Shown here piece after piece: positions 1-6,315 of a DNA stretch of 12,842 bases; position 1 is the first letter of the stretch; each line of letters opens with the position of its first letter. Source of the stretch: MGBC163016 sp964518575 (GTDB lineage: Bacteria > Actinomycetota > Coriobacteriia > Coriobacteriales > Eggerthellaceae); the NCBI GenBank assembly GCA_964518575.1, contig CAZFGW010000023.1, positions 1 to 12,842 of the forward strand. Reading direction: 5' to 3'. Below the pieces are notes generated by a model. The model saw nothing but the letters and a program-made list of their open reading frames with translations. It was not told where the DNA came from and made no database searches. The translations under genes were made by a program, and so were the position numbers.

Positions 1-50
1 GCGTAAGCGGCTTGACCTTGAGGCGAGCGAACCCTTTCACCCGCACCATA

Positions 51-85
51 AAAAAATAAACCGCCTTTTGGGCGGTTATTTTTTT
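51..85. terminator. Rho-independent terminator, possibly bidirectional
   Basis: A stem AACCGCC/GGCGGTT (59-65 with 71-77) has a five-base loop TTTTG. It is preceded by an A-rich run (51-60) and followed by a T-rich run (78-85), so either strand could use it. It probably ends a gene whose 3' end lies left of the window, and it may also stop readthrough from the minus-strand regulator. Bases 1-47 are too short to identify a gene. One plus-strand frame is open to a TAA at 57-59 inside the A-run and could be the end of such a gene, but this cannot be shown. Confidence 0.8.
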
Positions 86-114
86 GTCGAAACGTGATGC
101 GCCCTCGGTACAGC

Positions 115-345
115 GGTGAACCGTTCATGATCGAATGATTTCATAATCGAGAATACGAATCTGGTGGATGTTGGGGCGAGATTCATCTCGCCCGCAAACG
201 AATCATTGTTGGGGTTGTTGCATAGAGGGATCAACGTCGCCGAACCCATTCGCCATCCCCATAATCATCGGAGTCGTCACAAGCGGGCGAGATGAATCTC
301 GCCCCAACGTCTATACCCAATCATTACCAAAATTGATTCATTCCC
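115..345. repeat. REP/BIME-like intergenic repeat block, copy A
   Basis: This gene-free stretch contains a 26-base sequence at 170-195 whose exact reverse complement occurs at 283-308. Each arm is itself a near-perfect hairpin with core GGGCGAGAT/ATCTCGCCC and a two-base centre. About 78 bases (248-325) recur almost unchanged, in the same orientation, at 4754-4831. The tail 303-345 recurs at 4868-4911, and the head (GGTGAAC..TTCA near 115-127) recurs near 4724-4737. The layout of paired inverted palindromes resembles REP/BIME elements or a MITE. No transposase is present in the window. No coding frame here looks real. Confidence 0.8.
170..308. repeat. Inverted palindrome pair (26-bp inverted repeats)
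   Basis: Bases 170-195 and 283-308 are perfect 26-base inverted repeats separated by 87 bases. Each arm folds on itself, with a 9-bp stem GGGCGAGAT/ATCTCGCCC, and the two arms could also pair into a cruciform. This is the structural core of copy A. It matches how a BIME (two REP units head to head) or a short non-autonomous element with terminal inverted repeats would look. Confidence 0.75.
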
Positions 346-347
346 TA

Positions 348-1343
348 TCACGCGTCGATGGGGGTCTTGTCGATATACTCGATCAACTCCTCGCGCGACG
401 TGACGCCAAGCTTCCGATAGATATTCTTCGTATGCGTCCGCACCGTGCTCTCGGAAATAACGAGCGTCTTCGCCACAAACGCCACGCTGTGACCGCGCCC
501 GATATACCCCAAAATCTCGCTCTCACGCGGCGACAACGCCCCGTTCTTCGCCACCGCCGAACATCGCATGGTAAATGACTCGGCACGATCCGCCGAGGAA
601 GTATCCTCGCTCTCCTCTTTCCTCCACCCCGACAAAATGGACATCAAGATGAGGAACGCGAAATAGATGGTGCTGACCACGAGCAGGATAGGACCACCGT
701 CCTCGTTCTGCATGACGGCGAACTCGCTGCCGCAATATACCGCGAATGCCGACACCGCTGCATACCCGCCGAGCGTCAACGCGAAAATCAGCGACGGCGG
801 GAACTCGCGTGCGTGCGCCATACCGCAGATGCTCACGAGCGCAAGAATCGCCACGAGCGAGAAGAACACGTAGGACACCGACGCCGCCACCCAAAGCGGG
901 GGCGTACTCGGCGGAAAACTGTTGAGCACAATGAGCACGAGGGCGAAGAGCGGCAGAAGAAGATTGAAATACAGCGACGTCAGCGGCCTGCCCGTTTTCG
1001 CGAAACACATGATCAAAACGATCAGGTTCGCAATGAATCCGCCCATGAACTCCACGTAAAAGAAATCGAAAATGACGAACTTGCGCACCCCGGTCAGGAA
1101 GGCAAATACCATAAGTCCGATCAACGGCGTTGCGATCACGGGTGCCATGCGCTTGAACACCGACCCGATACGAGGTGTCTCGCGCTCAGCCGCAGCGGAA
1201 ACCTCGCCTGTATCGCTGGATGCACTTTCGCCACAAGAACGATCCATATCCGCATCCGCAATATCGGTATCGGCAGCATCCTTATCGGTTGCATGTTCAA
1301 GATGCGACAAGAAACACGAGCGGAACAGAGCCGATGACGGCAA
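348..1343 (-). CDS. C-terminal half of split regulator: 6 TM plus LuxR HTH
   Basis: This is the 3' fragment of the broken regulator, 331 residues if read from the TTG at 1343. It overlaps the upstream fragment by 47 bases in the +1 frame. The order is an acidic Asp/Ala/Ser-rich linker (about residues 16-55), six membrane helices (about 68-240), and a GerE/LuxR-type helix-turn-helix (about 270-328). The HTH contains LSPRESEILGYIGRG and SESTVRTHTKNIYRKL, both typical of the family. No Shine-Dalgarno sequence precedes the TTG, so independent translation is doubtful. The HTH itself is intact, with no decay visible downstream of the shift, so any mutation is recent or the shift is artefactual. Confidence 0.65.
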   Translation of the reverse strand: MPSSALFRSCFLSHLEHATDKDAADTDIADADMDRSCGESASSDTGEVSAAAERETPRIGSVFKRMAPVIATPLIGLMVFAFLTGVRKFVIFDFFYVEFMGGFIANLIVLIMCFAKTGRPLTSLYFNLLLPLFALVLIVLNSFPPSTPPLWVAASVSYVFFSLVAILALVSICGMAHAREFPPSLIFALTLGGYAAVSAFAVYCGSEFAVMQNEDGGPILLVVSTIYFAFLILMSILSGWRKEESEDTSSADRAESFTMRCSAVAKNGALSPRESEILGYIGRGHSVAFVAKTLVISESTVRTHTKNIYRKLGVTSREELIEYIDKTPIDA

Positions 1344-1845
1344 AGAAGTCGAATATCAAAAGGCGCGCTTCAGCCGAGAGAAACTGCATCAGGAGTTGCA
1401 CTCCCGAAGCGACCCCAATCGTGAGCGCGAGGAAGAACATCAACTGACGCATATCCAAATACGAGAACAAGTTCCCCCAGATGATGGACAGCCCGACCGT
1501 GCCTACCGCGAGAATGAGCGCCGAGACAATAATCAGGACATCGTCGAACGCATTGCTGAAAATCTGCAGCGAAAACACCAAGTACCCGACCACGTAGGCA
1601 ACGATGCTCACAAAAAGCGAGATCCTCCCCATCATCCATTGATCGTGCCCGCGAGCGGACAGAACGGCGACAGCAATGCAAATCACAAGAATCGATACAA
1701 GAACGACCGGAACGAAGAGCTGCAACTGGGGATCGGTATCGAAACCGTCGTGGACTGCAAACATGTTCGGAGAATAGACCGGAAGCGTTGCGAAAAACGC
1801 CGTGAAGAGCACGAGCTCAAAGCTGAGTTTTCTCGATACCTTCAC
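1297..1845 (-). CDS. N-terminal half of split LuxR membrane regulator
   Basis: This is the 5' fragment of the broken regulator: 182 residues from GTG at 1845, preceded by a strong Shine-Dalgarno sequence at 1860-1851. An upstream in-frame start at 1908 would add 21 residues but has no such site. The fragment is almost all hydrophobic, with about six predicted membrane helices (segments such as LSFELVLFTAFFATL and GLSIIWGNLFSYL). It ends at a TGA (1299-1297) in the middle of what should be a continuous protein. It has no DNA-binding domain and alone could not act as a transcription factor. Confidence 0.6.
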   Translation of the reverse strand: MKVSRKLSFELVLFTAFFATLPVYSPNMFAVHDGFDTDPQLQLFVPVVLVSILVICIAVAVLSARGHDQWMMGRISLFVSIVAYVVGYLVFSLQIFSNAFDDVLIIVSALILAVGTVGLSIIWGNLFSYLDMRQLMFFLALTIGVASGVQLLMQFLSAEARLLIFDFFAVIGSVPLVFLVAS

Positions 1846-1880
1846 CCAAGCCCCTCCTTTGCTTTGATGACGGTCATTCA

Positions 1881-1908
1881 AGTATATCCAGCTACCCGCG
1901 TGGCACAA
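1881..1908 (-). promoter_or_regulatory. Sigma70-like promoter of the LuxR-family gene
   Basis: On the minus strand a -35-like TTGTGC (1908-1903) and a -10 TATACT (1886-1881) are separated by 16 bases. The -10 lies about 35 bases before the GTG at 1845, leaving a short leader with the Shine-Dalgarno sequence. The fit to consensus is good for the -10 and moderate for the -35. Confidence 0.55.
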
Positions 1909-2041
1909 AGCGAAGAACAGTCCCCTGAGCGGGCAACTCTCGAAATACCCAATTTCCGCGATGCTGAAATGCCCTCAAAATCCCTTTTACCCCAGAAGCG
2001 CGATTTCGCGCGGGCGCATTTCGTCGCATGCTTGAAACCAT

Positions 2042-2063
2042 GGAGCGCTCCGTCTGCAGACGG
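2042..2063. promoter_or_regulatory. Adjacent perfect palindromes upstream of the reductase gene
   Basis: Two perfect palindromes overlap by two bases: GGAGCGCTCC (2042-2051) and CCGTCTGCAGACGG (2050-2063). Their right edge is 38 bases before the ATG at 2102. LuxR-type HTH proteins bind as dimers to dyads, so this is a candidate operator for the divergent regulator. It could instead be a hairpin in the 5' leader. No good -10 is visible for the plus-strand operon. A TTGAAA at 2032-2037 could be a -35, which would fit activator dependence. Confidence 0.4.
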
Positions 2064-2101
2064 GGCGGAATGTTCGTAATGGGTTACGAGAGAGGACTGA
2101 G

Positions 2102-3856
2102 ATGAAGGAAAACAAAGGGCTTTCAAGACGCGCCTTCTTAGGACTCGGCGCAACGGCTGCAGCAGTAGCTGCCGGAGCAGGTCTCGCAGGCTGCTCCCCG
2201 TCCAAAGCGAGCAGCACGTCGAAGGATGGGCAAGCAGCGAGCAGCAACGTCGTTCACGGCGTCACTGACACGAGCTGGATGACCCCACCCGAAGAGATCA
2301 AGAAGTTCGACAAAGAATATGACTGCGACGTTGTTGTTGCGGGTCTCGGCTTTGCAGGAACCGCTGCCTGCCGCGAGCTCGCAGAGCAGGGCAAGAAGGT
2401 CATCGCTGTCGAGAAGCAGCCGGAAGATTCATACGCTGCAACGGGCAATGAGTTCGCAGCGCTGAATGCTGCCATCCTGCAGCAGCGCGGTGTTCCGCAC
2501 ATCGATCCCGTTGAGTTTTACCAGAACTTCATGAAGATCACGGCGAATATGCCCAACCCCGAACTGGTCATGAAGTTCGCACAGAACTCAGAGGCAACCA
2601 CGAACTGGTATCTGTCGCCACTTTCCGAATCCGATCTGTCCGTCATGACAACAGCGTTCTTCCCGCCGACGGCACATCAGATGAGCGAACTTTCCGGCAT
2701 CAAATTCTGGGCGAGCGTTTGTAGCTTCTATAACCCGGAGTGCGGGCAAACCAAGATCCTCGGATTGAACCAGGACATCGCACGCCAGAAGGGCACCGAG
2801 TTTTTGTTCGGCACGAGCGCGGAATACGTCATCATGAATGACGGCAAGGTCGCCGGACTTGCTGCCAAGAACTCCGATGGCAACATCAAGATCAACTGCA
2901 AAGCCGTAGTCATCTCCTGTGGCGGCATGGGTGCCAATCCTGAAATGATGGCGTACTTCATGCCCGACATGCAGCAGACGCTCGTTGAGGGCGAAAAGCT
3001 CTCCTCGATGTCGGCAAATGACGGGCGCGCCGTGCAGATGGCATACTGGGCAGGCGCACATCTTGAGACCACCCCGATTCCGGGCATGAACATGAAGGGC
3101 CTTTCCGTGCCTGGCAAGATGAACTGCCTGCCCCAGGCAGTGTGGATCGATGAGCACGGCAAGCGCTTCTGCAACGAGTACTACCCGACCTCGGAGCAGC
3201 GCGGCTATCAGACTACGTTCATGAGCCGTAAGACGAAATACGCGATCGTTGACAACAACTTCACCGAGTATCGCCAGTACACGCTGCCCCAACATGCAGG
3301 ATTCACGGCGAGCGAAGAGAACATCCAGGCACTGCGCGAGTCGCTTGATACGGCATACGCCAAGTTCAAGGGCACCTATGTCGAGCCGGAGAAGAAGGAT
3401 GACGGTCCAATGGGTGGACCGATGACCCAGGCGGAATTCATTGCTGACGACACCCTTGAGGGTCTTGCTGGTCAGCTGGGTCTCGAAGGTGCCGACGCAC
3501 AGGCATTTATCGAGCAGATCACGCGCTGGAACAGCTACTGCAGCGCCGGCGTTGACGAGGAATTCGGGCGTGCGCCTGAGGTTTTGTTCCCCGTGAACCA
3601 AGCCCCCTTCTATGCAGTGAAGTTCGACCCGGCTCTCGGCGAAACGATGGTCACCATGGGCGGCATCATCACCGACGGTGAGCAGAACGCACTCGACAAG
3701 AACTACGAGCCGATTCCCGGTCTGTACATGTCCGGCAATGACTGCGGACGCCGCTTCGGCACCGAGTACGTCACCCCGATTCCCGGTTGCTCCATCGCGT
3801 TCGCCATGGTTCTCGGTCGTGAATGCGGCAAGTCTGTCGCCAAGTTCTTGAGCTAG
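2102..3856 (+). CDS. Tat-exported FAD-dependent reductase, fumarate reductase flavoprotein family
   Basis: This 584-residue protein begins with a Tat signal (SRRAFLG, residues 8-14) and a lipobox LAGC with Cys31, so it is probably an exported lipoprotein. A Rossmann FAD-binding site follows (DVVVAGLGFAG, 76-86, with Glu104 ending the second strand). Other flavoprotein signatures are ISCGGMGANPEMM (271-283), DGRAVQMAYWAGAH (307-320), GKRFCNEYYP (353-362), and a C-terminal LYMSGNDCGRRFGTEYV (541-557) leading into the PGCSIAFA segment. It is the FAD_binding_2 type without an N-terminal haem or FMN-binding domain, so electrons must come from a partner, presumably the downstream cytochrome. The motif HHTMGG of true fumarate reductases reads MVTMGG here (516-521), so fumarate is unlikely to be the substrate; another organic acceptor is inferred. 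The weak purine-rich site GAGAGGACTGAG precedes the ATG. Confidence 0.9.
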   Translation: MKENKGLSRRAFLGLGATAAAVAAGAGLAGCSPSKASSTSKDGQAASSNVVHGVTDTSWMTPPEEIKKFDKEYDCDVVVAGLGFAGTAACRELAEQGKKVIAVEKQPEDSYAATGNEFAALNAAILQQRGVPHIDPVEFYQNFMKITANMPNPELVMKFAQNSEATTNWYLSPLSESDLSVMTTAFFPPTAHQMSELSGIKFWASVCSFYNPECGQTKILGLNQDIARQKGTEFLFGTSAEYVIMNDGKVAGLAAKNSDGNIKINCKAVVISCGGMGANPEMMAYFMPDMQQTLVEGEKLSSMSANDGRAVQMAYWAGAHLETTPIPGMNMKGLSVPGKMNCLPQAVWIDEHGKRFCNEYYPTSEQRGYQTTFMSRKTKYAIVDNNFTEYRQYTLPQHAGFTASEENIQALRESLDTAYAKFKGTYVEPEKKDDGPMGGPMTQAEFIADDTLEGLAGQLGLEGADAQAFIEQITRWNSYCSAGVDEEFGRAPEVLFPVNQAPFYAVKFDPALGETMVTMGGIITDGEQNALDKNYEPIPGLYMSGNDCGRRFGTEYVTPIPGCSIAFAMVLGRECGKSVAKFLS

Positions 3857-3907
3857 ATCGACGCTGGAGAAACAGCGAGCACATAAGCAAGCAGTGAGGT
3901 ATACATC

Positions 3908-4645
3908 ATGATTGAGAACAAGAACGAGACGGTCGCGCAGGACGAGCATCCTGAAGACGCCAAGGACAACGCGATCAAGATGCCAGCTCCCAAGAAGAAG
4001 CGCAAATTGCAGCTGACCTTGGGCATCATCGTTGCCGTGATCGTCGTTGCGGGCGCAGGCTTTTGGGTATGGCATGAGCAGCCGAGTTTCTGCAATGCGA
4101 TCTGCCACACACCCATGGATCCCTATCTGCCCACGTATGAGTCGCCGGTTGATGAAGAAGGGATCGACAAGTGGGGCAACAGTGTGTCCGACGCAAGCGC
4201 GATGATGGCTGCGATGCACCGCGATCAAAACAACGACACCTGCCTCAGCTGCCATGTTCCCACCCTTGGTGAGCAGATTAGCGAAGGGCTCAACTGGATC
4301 AGTGGCAATTATGAGGTGCTCGAAACGCAAACGGGCATGCTCGTGATTCCCGAGTGCACGCTTGAGGATCTCGTTGCGGCGCGGGGCATCGATCCCGACC
4401 AGTTCTGCCTGAACGAATCATGCCACAACATGACGCGCGACGACCTGAAGCAGGCGACCGCTGATTTCAAGCGCAATCCCCATCAGGGGCAGCATGGCGA
4501 TGTTAGTTGTTCGGATTGTCACAAGGCGCACCGCGCATCGGTCAATGCATGCACGGAATGCCACAATGACGCAGACCTTCCCAAAGGATGGATCTCCTAC
4601 AGTGAAAGCGAGAAGCTCGTCGATGAACTGAAATCGATGAACTGA
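3908..4645 (+). CDS. Membrane-anchored pentahaem cytochrome c (NapC/NrfH-like role)
   Basis: This 245-residue protein has a basic cytoplasmic N-terminus, one membrane helix (about 36-55), and an outward-facing domain with five c-type haem motifs: CNAICH (62-67), CLSCH (112-116), CLNESCH (167-173), CSDCH (201-205) and CTECH (215-219). The first is CX3CH and the third is CX4CH, both unusual spacings. The Met in HTPM (67-70) just after haem 1 recalls the Met near haem 1 in NrfH-type quinol dehydrogenases. It lies 51 bases after the flavoprotein, behind a GAGG ribosome site, and should be co-transcribed. The inferred role is to take electrons from menaquinol and pass them to the exported flavoprotein. 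The pairing resembles the Cgr1/Cgr2-type cytochrome plus flavoprotein pairs of Eggerthella, though gene order here is flavoprotein first. Confidence 0.88.
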   Translation: MIENKNETVAQDEHPEDAKDNAIKMPAPKKKRKLQLTLGIIVAVIVVAGAGFWVWHEQPSFCNAICHTPMDPYLPTYESPVDEEGIDKWGNSVSDASAMMAAMHRDQNNDTCLSCHVPTLGEQISEGLNWISGNYEVLETQTGMLVIPECTLEDLVAARGIDPDQFCLNESCHNMTRDDLKQATADFKRNPHQGQHGDVSCSDCHKAHRASVNACTECHNDADLPKGWISYSESEKLVDELKSMN

Positions 4646-4680
4646 TCAGTTTTCCATCCCTCCCCTCCATCCCATTTTAA

Positions 4681-4717
4681 GACCCCGTTGCCGTATGGTG
4701 GCGGGGTCGCCCTTTTA
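4681..4717 (+). terminator. Rho-independent terminator of the reductase-cytochrome operon
   Basis: Stem GACCCCG (4681-4687) pairs with CGGGGTC (4702-4708). Its upper part is extended by G-C and G-T pairs around the loop GTAT. CGCCCTTTTAT follows. It lies 35 bases after the cytochrome stop codon. Confidence 0.85.
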
Positions 4718-4723
4718 TAGCAA

Positions 4724-4927
4724 TGGTGAACTATTCATTCAGGATTACAAATGATTCGCCATCCCCATAATCATCGGAGTCGTCACAAGCGGGCGAGATA
4801 AATCTCGCCCCAACGTCTATGCCCACAGGTCATTCTGGTTGGAACGTCGGTTATTACGAATGGTTAGCCCCAACGTCTATGCCCATTCATTACCAGATTT
4901 GATTCGTTCCCGATTACGAATGATTCG
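4724..4927. repeat. REP/BIME-like intergenic repeat block, copy B (rearranged)
   Basis: The first unit (about 4754-4831) is a near-identical direct copy of 248-325, including the hairpin GGGCGAGATA/AATCTCGCCC. The sequence CCCCAACGTCTATGCCCA then occurs twice (4808-4825 and 4868-4885). The second occurrence continues to 4911 as a match to 303-345. The boundary sequence GATTACRAATGATTCGCC occurs at 4743 and 4912, with a degenerate form near 4852, so the block is built of reiterated units. Relative to copy A, the left inverted palindrome (170-195) and its surroundings are missing. The block fills the gap between the operon terminator and the next gene; nothing coding is seen. Confidence 0.75.
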
Positions 4928-4941
4928 CCGGGAATACACCG

Positions 4942-6192
4942 CTACTCTTTGCGACGTTCGTGGGCACACACGATAAACTCCGCCTCGCGATGCAACTGCG
5001 CATGCTCGCGCTCCTCGCTCAACCGGGCGAGACGCGCCTGCCGCGCCAACCGTTCATCGGTGCGCCGCTTATCTTCCTCGATCCACGCCGTGCTCCCTAA
5101 CGCACGCTCGCGCATGTCGGCTTCGAGCTGCTGGAATCCCGCACGTGTTTGCGCGGTCGCCATACGCGCCTGCTGGCTTGGCATACGCTGTGGCTGCTGC
5201 GCCGCACTCCCTTCAACACGTGCGGAACGCTGCCGCGGATAGGTCATCTGGCGCTGTCGTGGTGATCCCTCGATCGGACCTGTCGTTGCCGCCTTGGACA
5301 CACCGCGCACGGGCGCGACATTCTGAACATTCTGCCCCATAACACGCGTCTTCGGCGCAGCCTGCTGCCCGGGTGCAACCGCACCCCCAACCGGCTGTAC
5401 AGCTGCACGCTGCTCCTGCGCCTGCAAAACGCGAACATCTTGCTGCTGGATACGCTGCTGATCAGTGCGGATGGTATTCGCATTACCGTATTGCTGCGTG
5501 GCGCTCGGGGGTGTTGTCCCCTGCAGCCCCTGCACCTTCGAAAAATCAATGGAATCGGGATCATAATCGCTCTCAACGGCATTGGGCGCATACGCCTCGC
5601 GGGCGCGATCCTGCGCGCGCTTGTCAACGCCGAACGGAATGACTGGTTTGCCTTTATGCCCCTTTTTCGGTTTCGAGCGCTTATCTGCCTCAGCACTCGC
5701 CGCTGCTGCAGCTGCTGCCTGTTTCTTTGACGCGGTTGCAGGAATGACCTGCTGCGCTGCGGACGCTCCTGTGGGCTGCATGACGCCGAGGCGCCCTTGA
5801 CCGCCTCCGACCTGTGGGCGAATTGCCGCACCCTTCGCGCTCGGAACGCTCCGCACATTCTGCGCACCTTTCGCGCCCTTGCCACCCTTGGCGCCTGTCA
5901 CACCAGCCGCACCAGCCGCACCGGCCGCACCTTCCGCACGCTGTCCCGCAGCCGCGCCGCTCCCCAATTCCGGCATAGCGCCCTCGGGCGGCATCATGCT
6001 TGCTTGCGGAGGAACGCTCATACCCGGACCGCGCTGCATCATCACGCGCGTACGATCGAATTCCTGCATGAACTGAAGCTGCATCCGATTGATCTTGCTC
6101 GCAAGATACGCTACCCACACCACCACGATCACGATCGCCAAAGCAAGGAAGATAACACCGAGCGTCAATAATGTTGTAGGTGATGAGAGCAT
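4942..6192 (-). CDS. Membrane-anchored low-complexity protein of unknown function
   Basis: I do not recognise this 416-residue protein. One hydrophobic helix lies at residues 8-31. It is followed by a short Met/Gln/Arg-rich stretch and then about 300 residues rich in Gly, Ala, Gln, Pro, Arg and Lys that look disordered. Collagen-like G-x-x runs lie near 88-110 (GAAGAAG, GAKGGKGAKG). The last 60 residues (about 355-416) are strongly charged and likely helical or coiled coil. With the TM at the N-terminus followed by KINR, the basic tail should face the cytoplasm. A weak AAGGGA site sits upstream of the ATG at 6192. The opposite strand carries only fragmented frames. A scaffold or nucleic-acid-contacting role is possible but unsupported. 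Confidence 0.7.
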   Translation of the reverse strand: MLSSPTTLLTLGVIFLALAIVIVVVWVAYLASKINRMQLQFMQEFDRTRVMMQRGPGMSVPPQASMMPPEGAMPELGSGAAAGQRAEGAAGAAGAAGVTGAKGGKGAKGAQNVRSVPSAKGAAIRPQVGGGQGRLGVMQPTGASAAQQVIPATASKKQAAAAAAASAEADKRSKPKKGHKGKPVIPFGVDKRAQDRAREAYAPNAVESDYDPDSIDFSKVQGLQGTTPPSATQQYGNANTIRTDQQRIQQQDVRVLQAQEQRAAVQPVGGAVAPGQQAAPKTRVMGQNVQNVAPVRGVSKAATTGPIEGSPRQRQMTYPRQRSARVEGSAAQQPQRMPSQQARMATAQTRAGFQQLEADMRERALGSTAWIEEDKRRTDERLARQARLARLSEEREHAQLHREAEFIVCAHERRKE

Positions 6193-6315
6193 GCGCGATC
6201 GTGTCCCTTGCTCGTTTTTTCCGATACTCAGATGATATACGAACTCCGGGGCTTAGGCGGCATTGTTTATGCCAGCCGTAGCTAAAGGATTACAAGAGGT
6301 GGGTACGCATGCGCC

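Larger units (their letters stand above)
348..1845 (-). pseudogene. Frameshifted 12-TM LuxR-family membrane regulator
   Basis: Two overlapping minus-strand frames together encode one protein of about 498 residues. It would have six TM helices, then a charged linker, then six more TM helices, then a C-terminal LuxR-type HTH. That is the usual size and order for the large membrane-spanning LuxR regulators of Eggerthellaceae. The span from the GTG at 1845 to the stop at 348 is 1498 bases, one more than a multiple of three, which fits a single inserted base. The shift must lie between 1358 and 1297, where both frames are open. GTG at 1845 is chosen because AAAGGAGGGG (1860-1851) sits seven bases upstream. 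The gene is divergent from the reductase genes and would be their expected regulator. It is either a true pseudogene, a sequencing error, or (less likely) a frameshifted product. Confidence 0.75.

Noticed and set aside
170..308. CRISPR array from the repeated palindromes.
   Set aside because: There are only two arms, in opposite orientation, with no regular spacers and no cas genes.
1294..1303. Programmed +1 frameshift at TCT TGA A in the regulator, like release factor 2.
   Set aside because: The P-site codon TCT re-pairs poorly as CTT, and no internal Shine-Dalgarno element is placed correctly upstream. An indel or sequencing error is simpler.
1072..2079. A 335-residue plus-strand frame opposite the regulator.
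   Set aside because: It lies over the two regulator fragments and their upstream region. Its sequence is charged and low-complexity with no motif, consistent with the antisense of membrane helices.
2588..4330. A 580-residue open frame on the minus strand antisense to the reductase and cytochrome genes.
   Set aside because: It spans two clearly real plus-strand genes and the gap between them, has no recognisable domain, and is His/Arg/Val-rich as expected from a shadow frame in GC-rich coding DNA.
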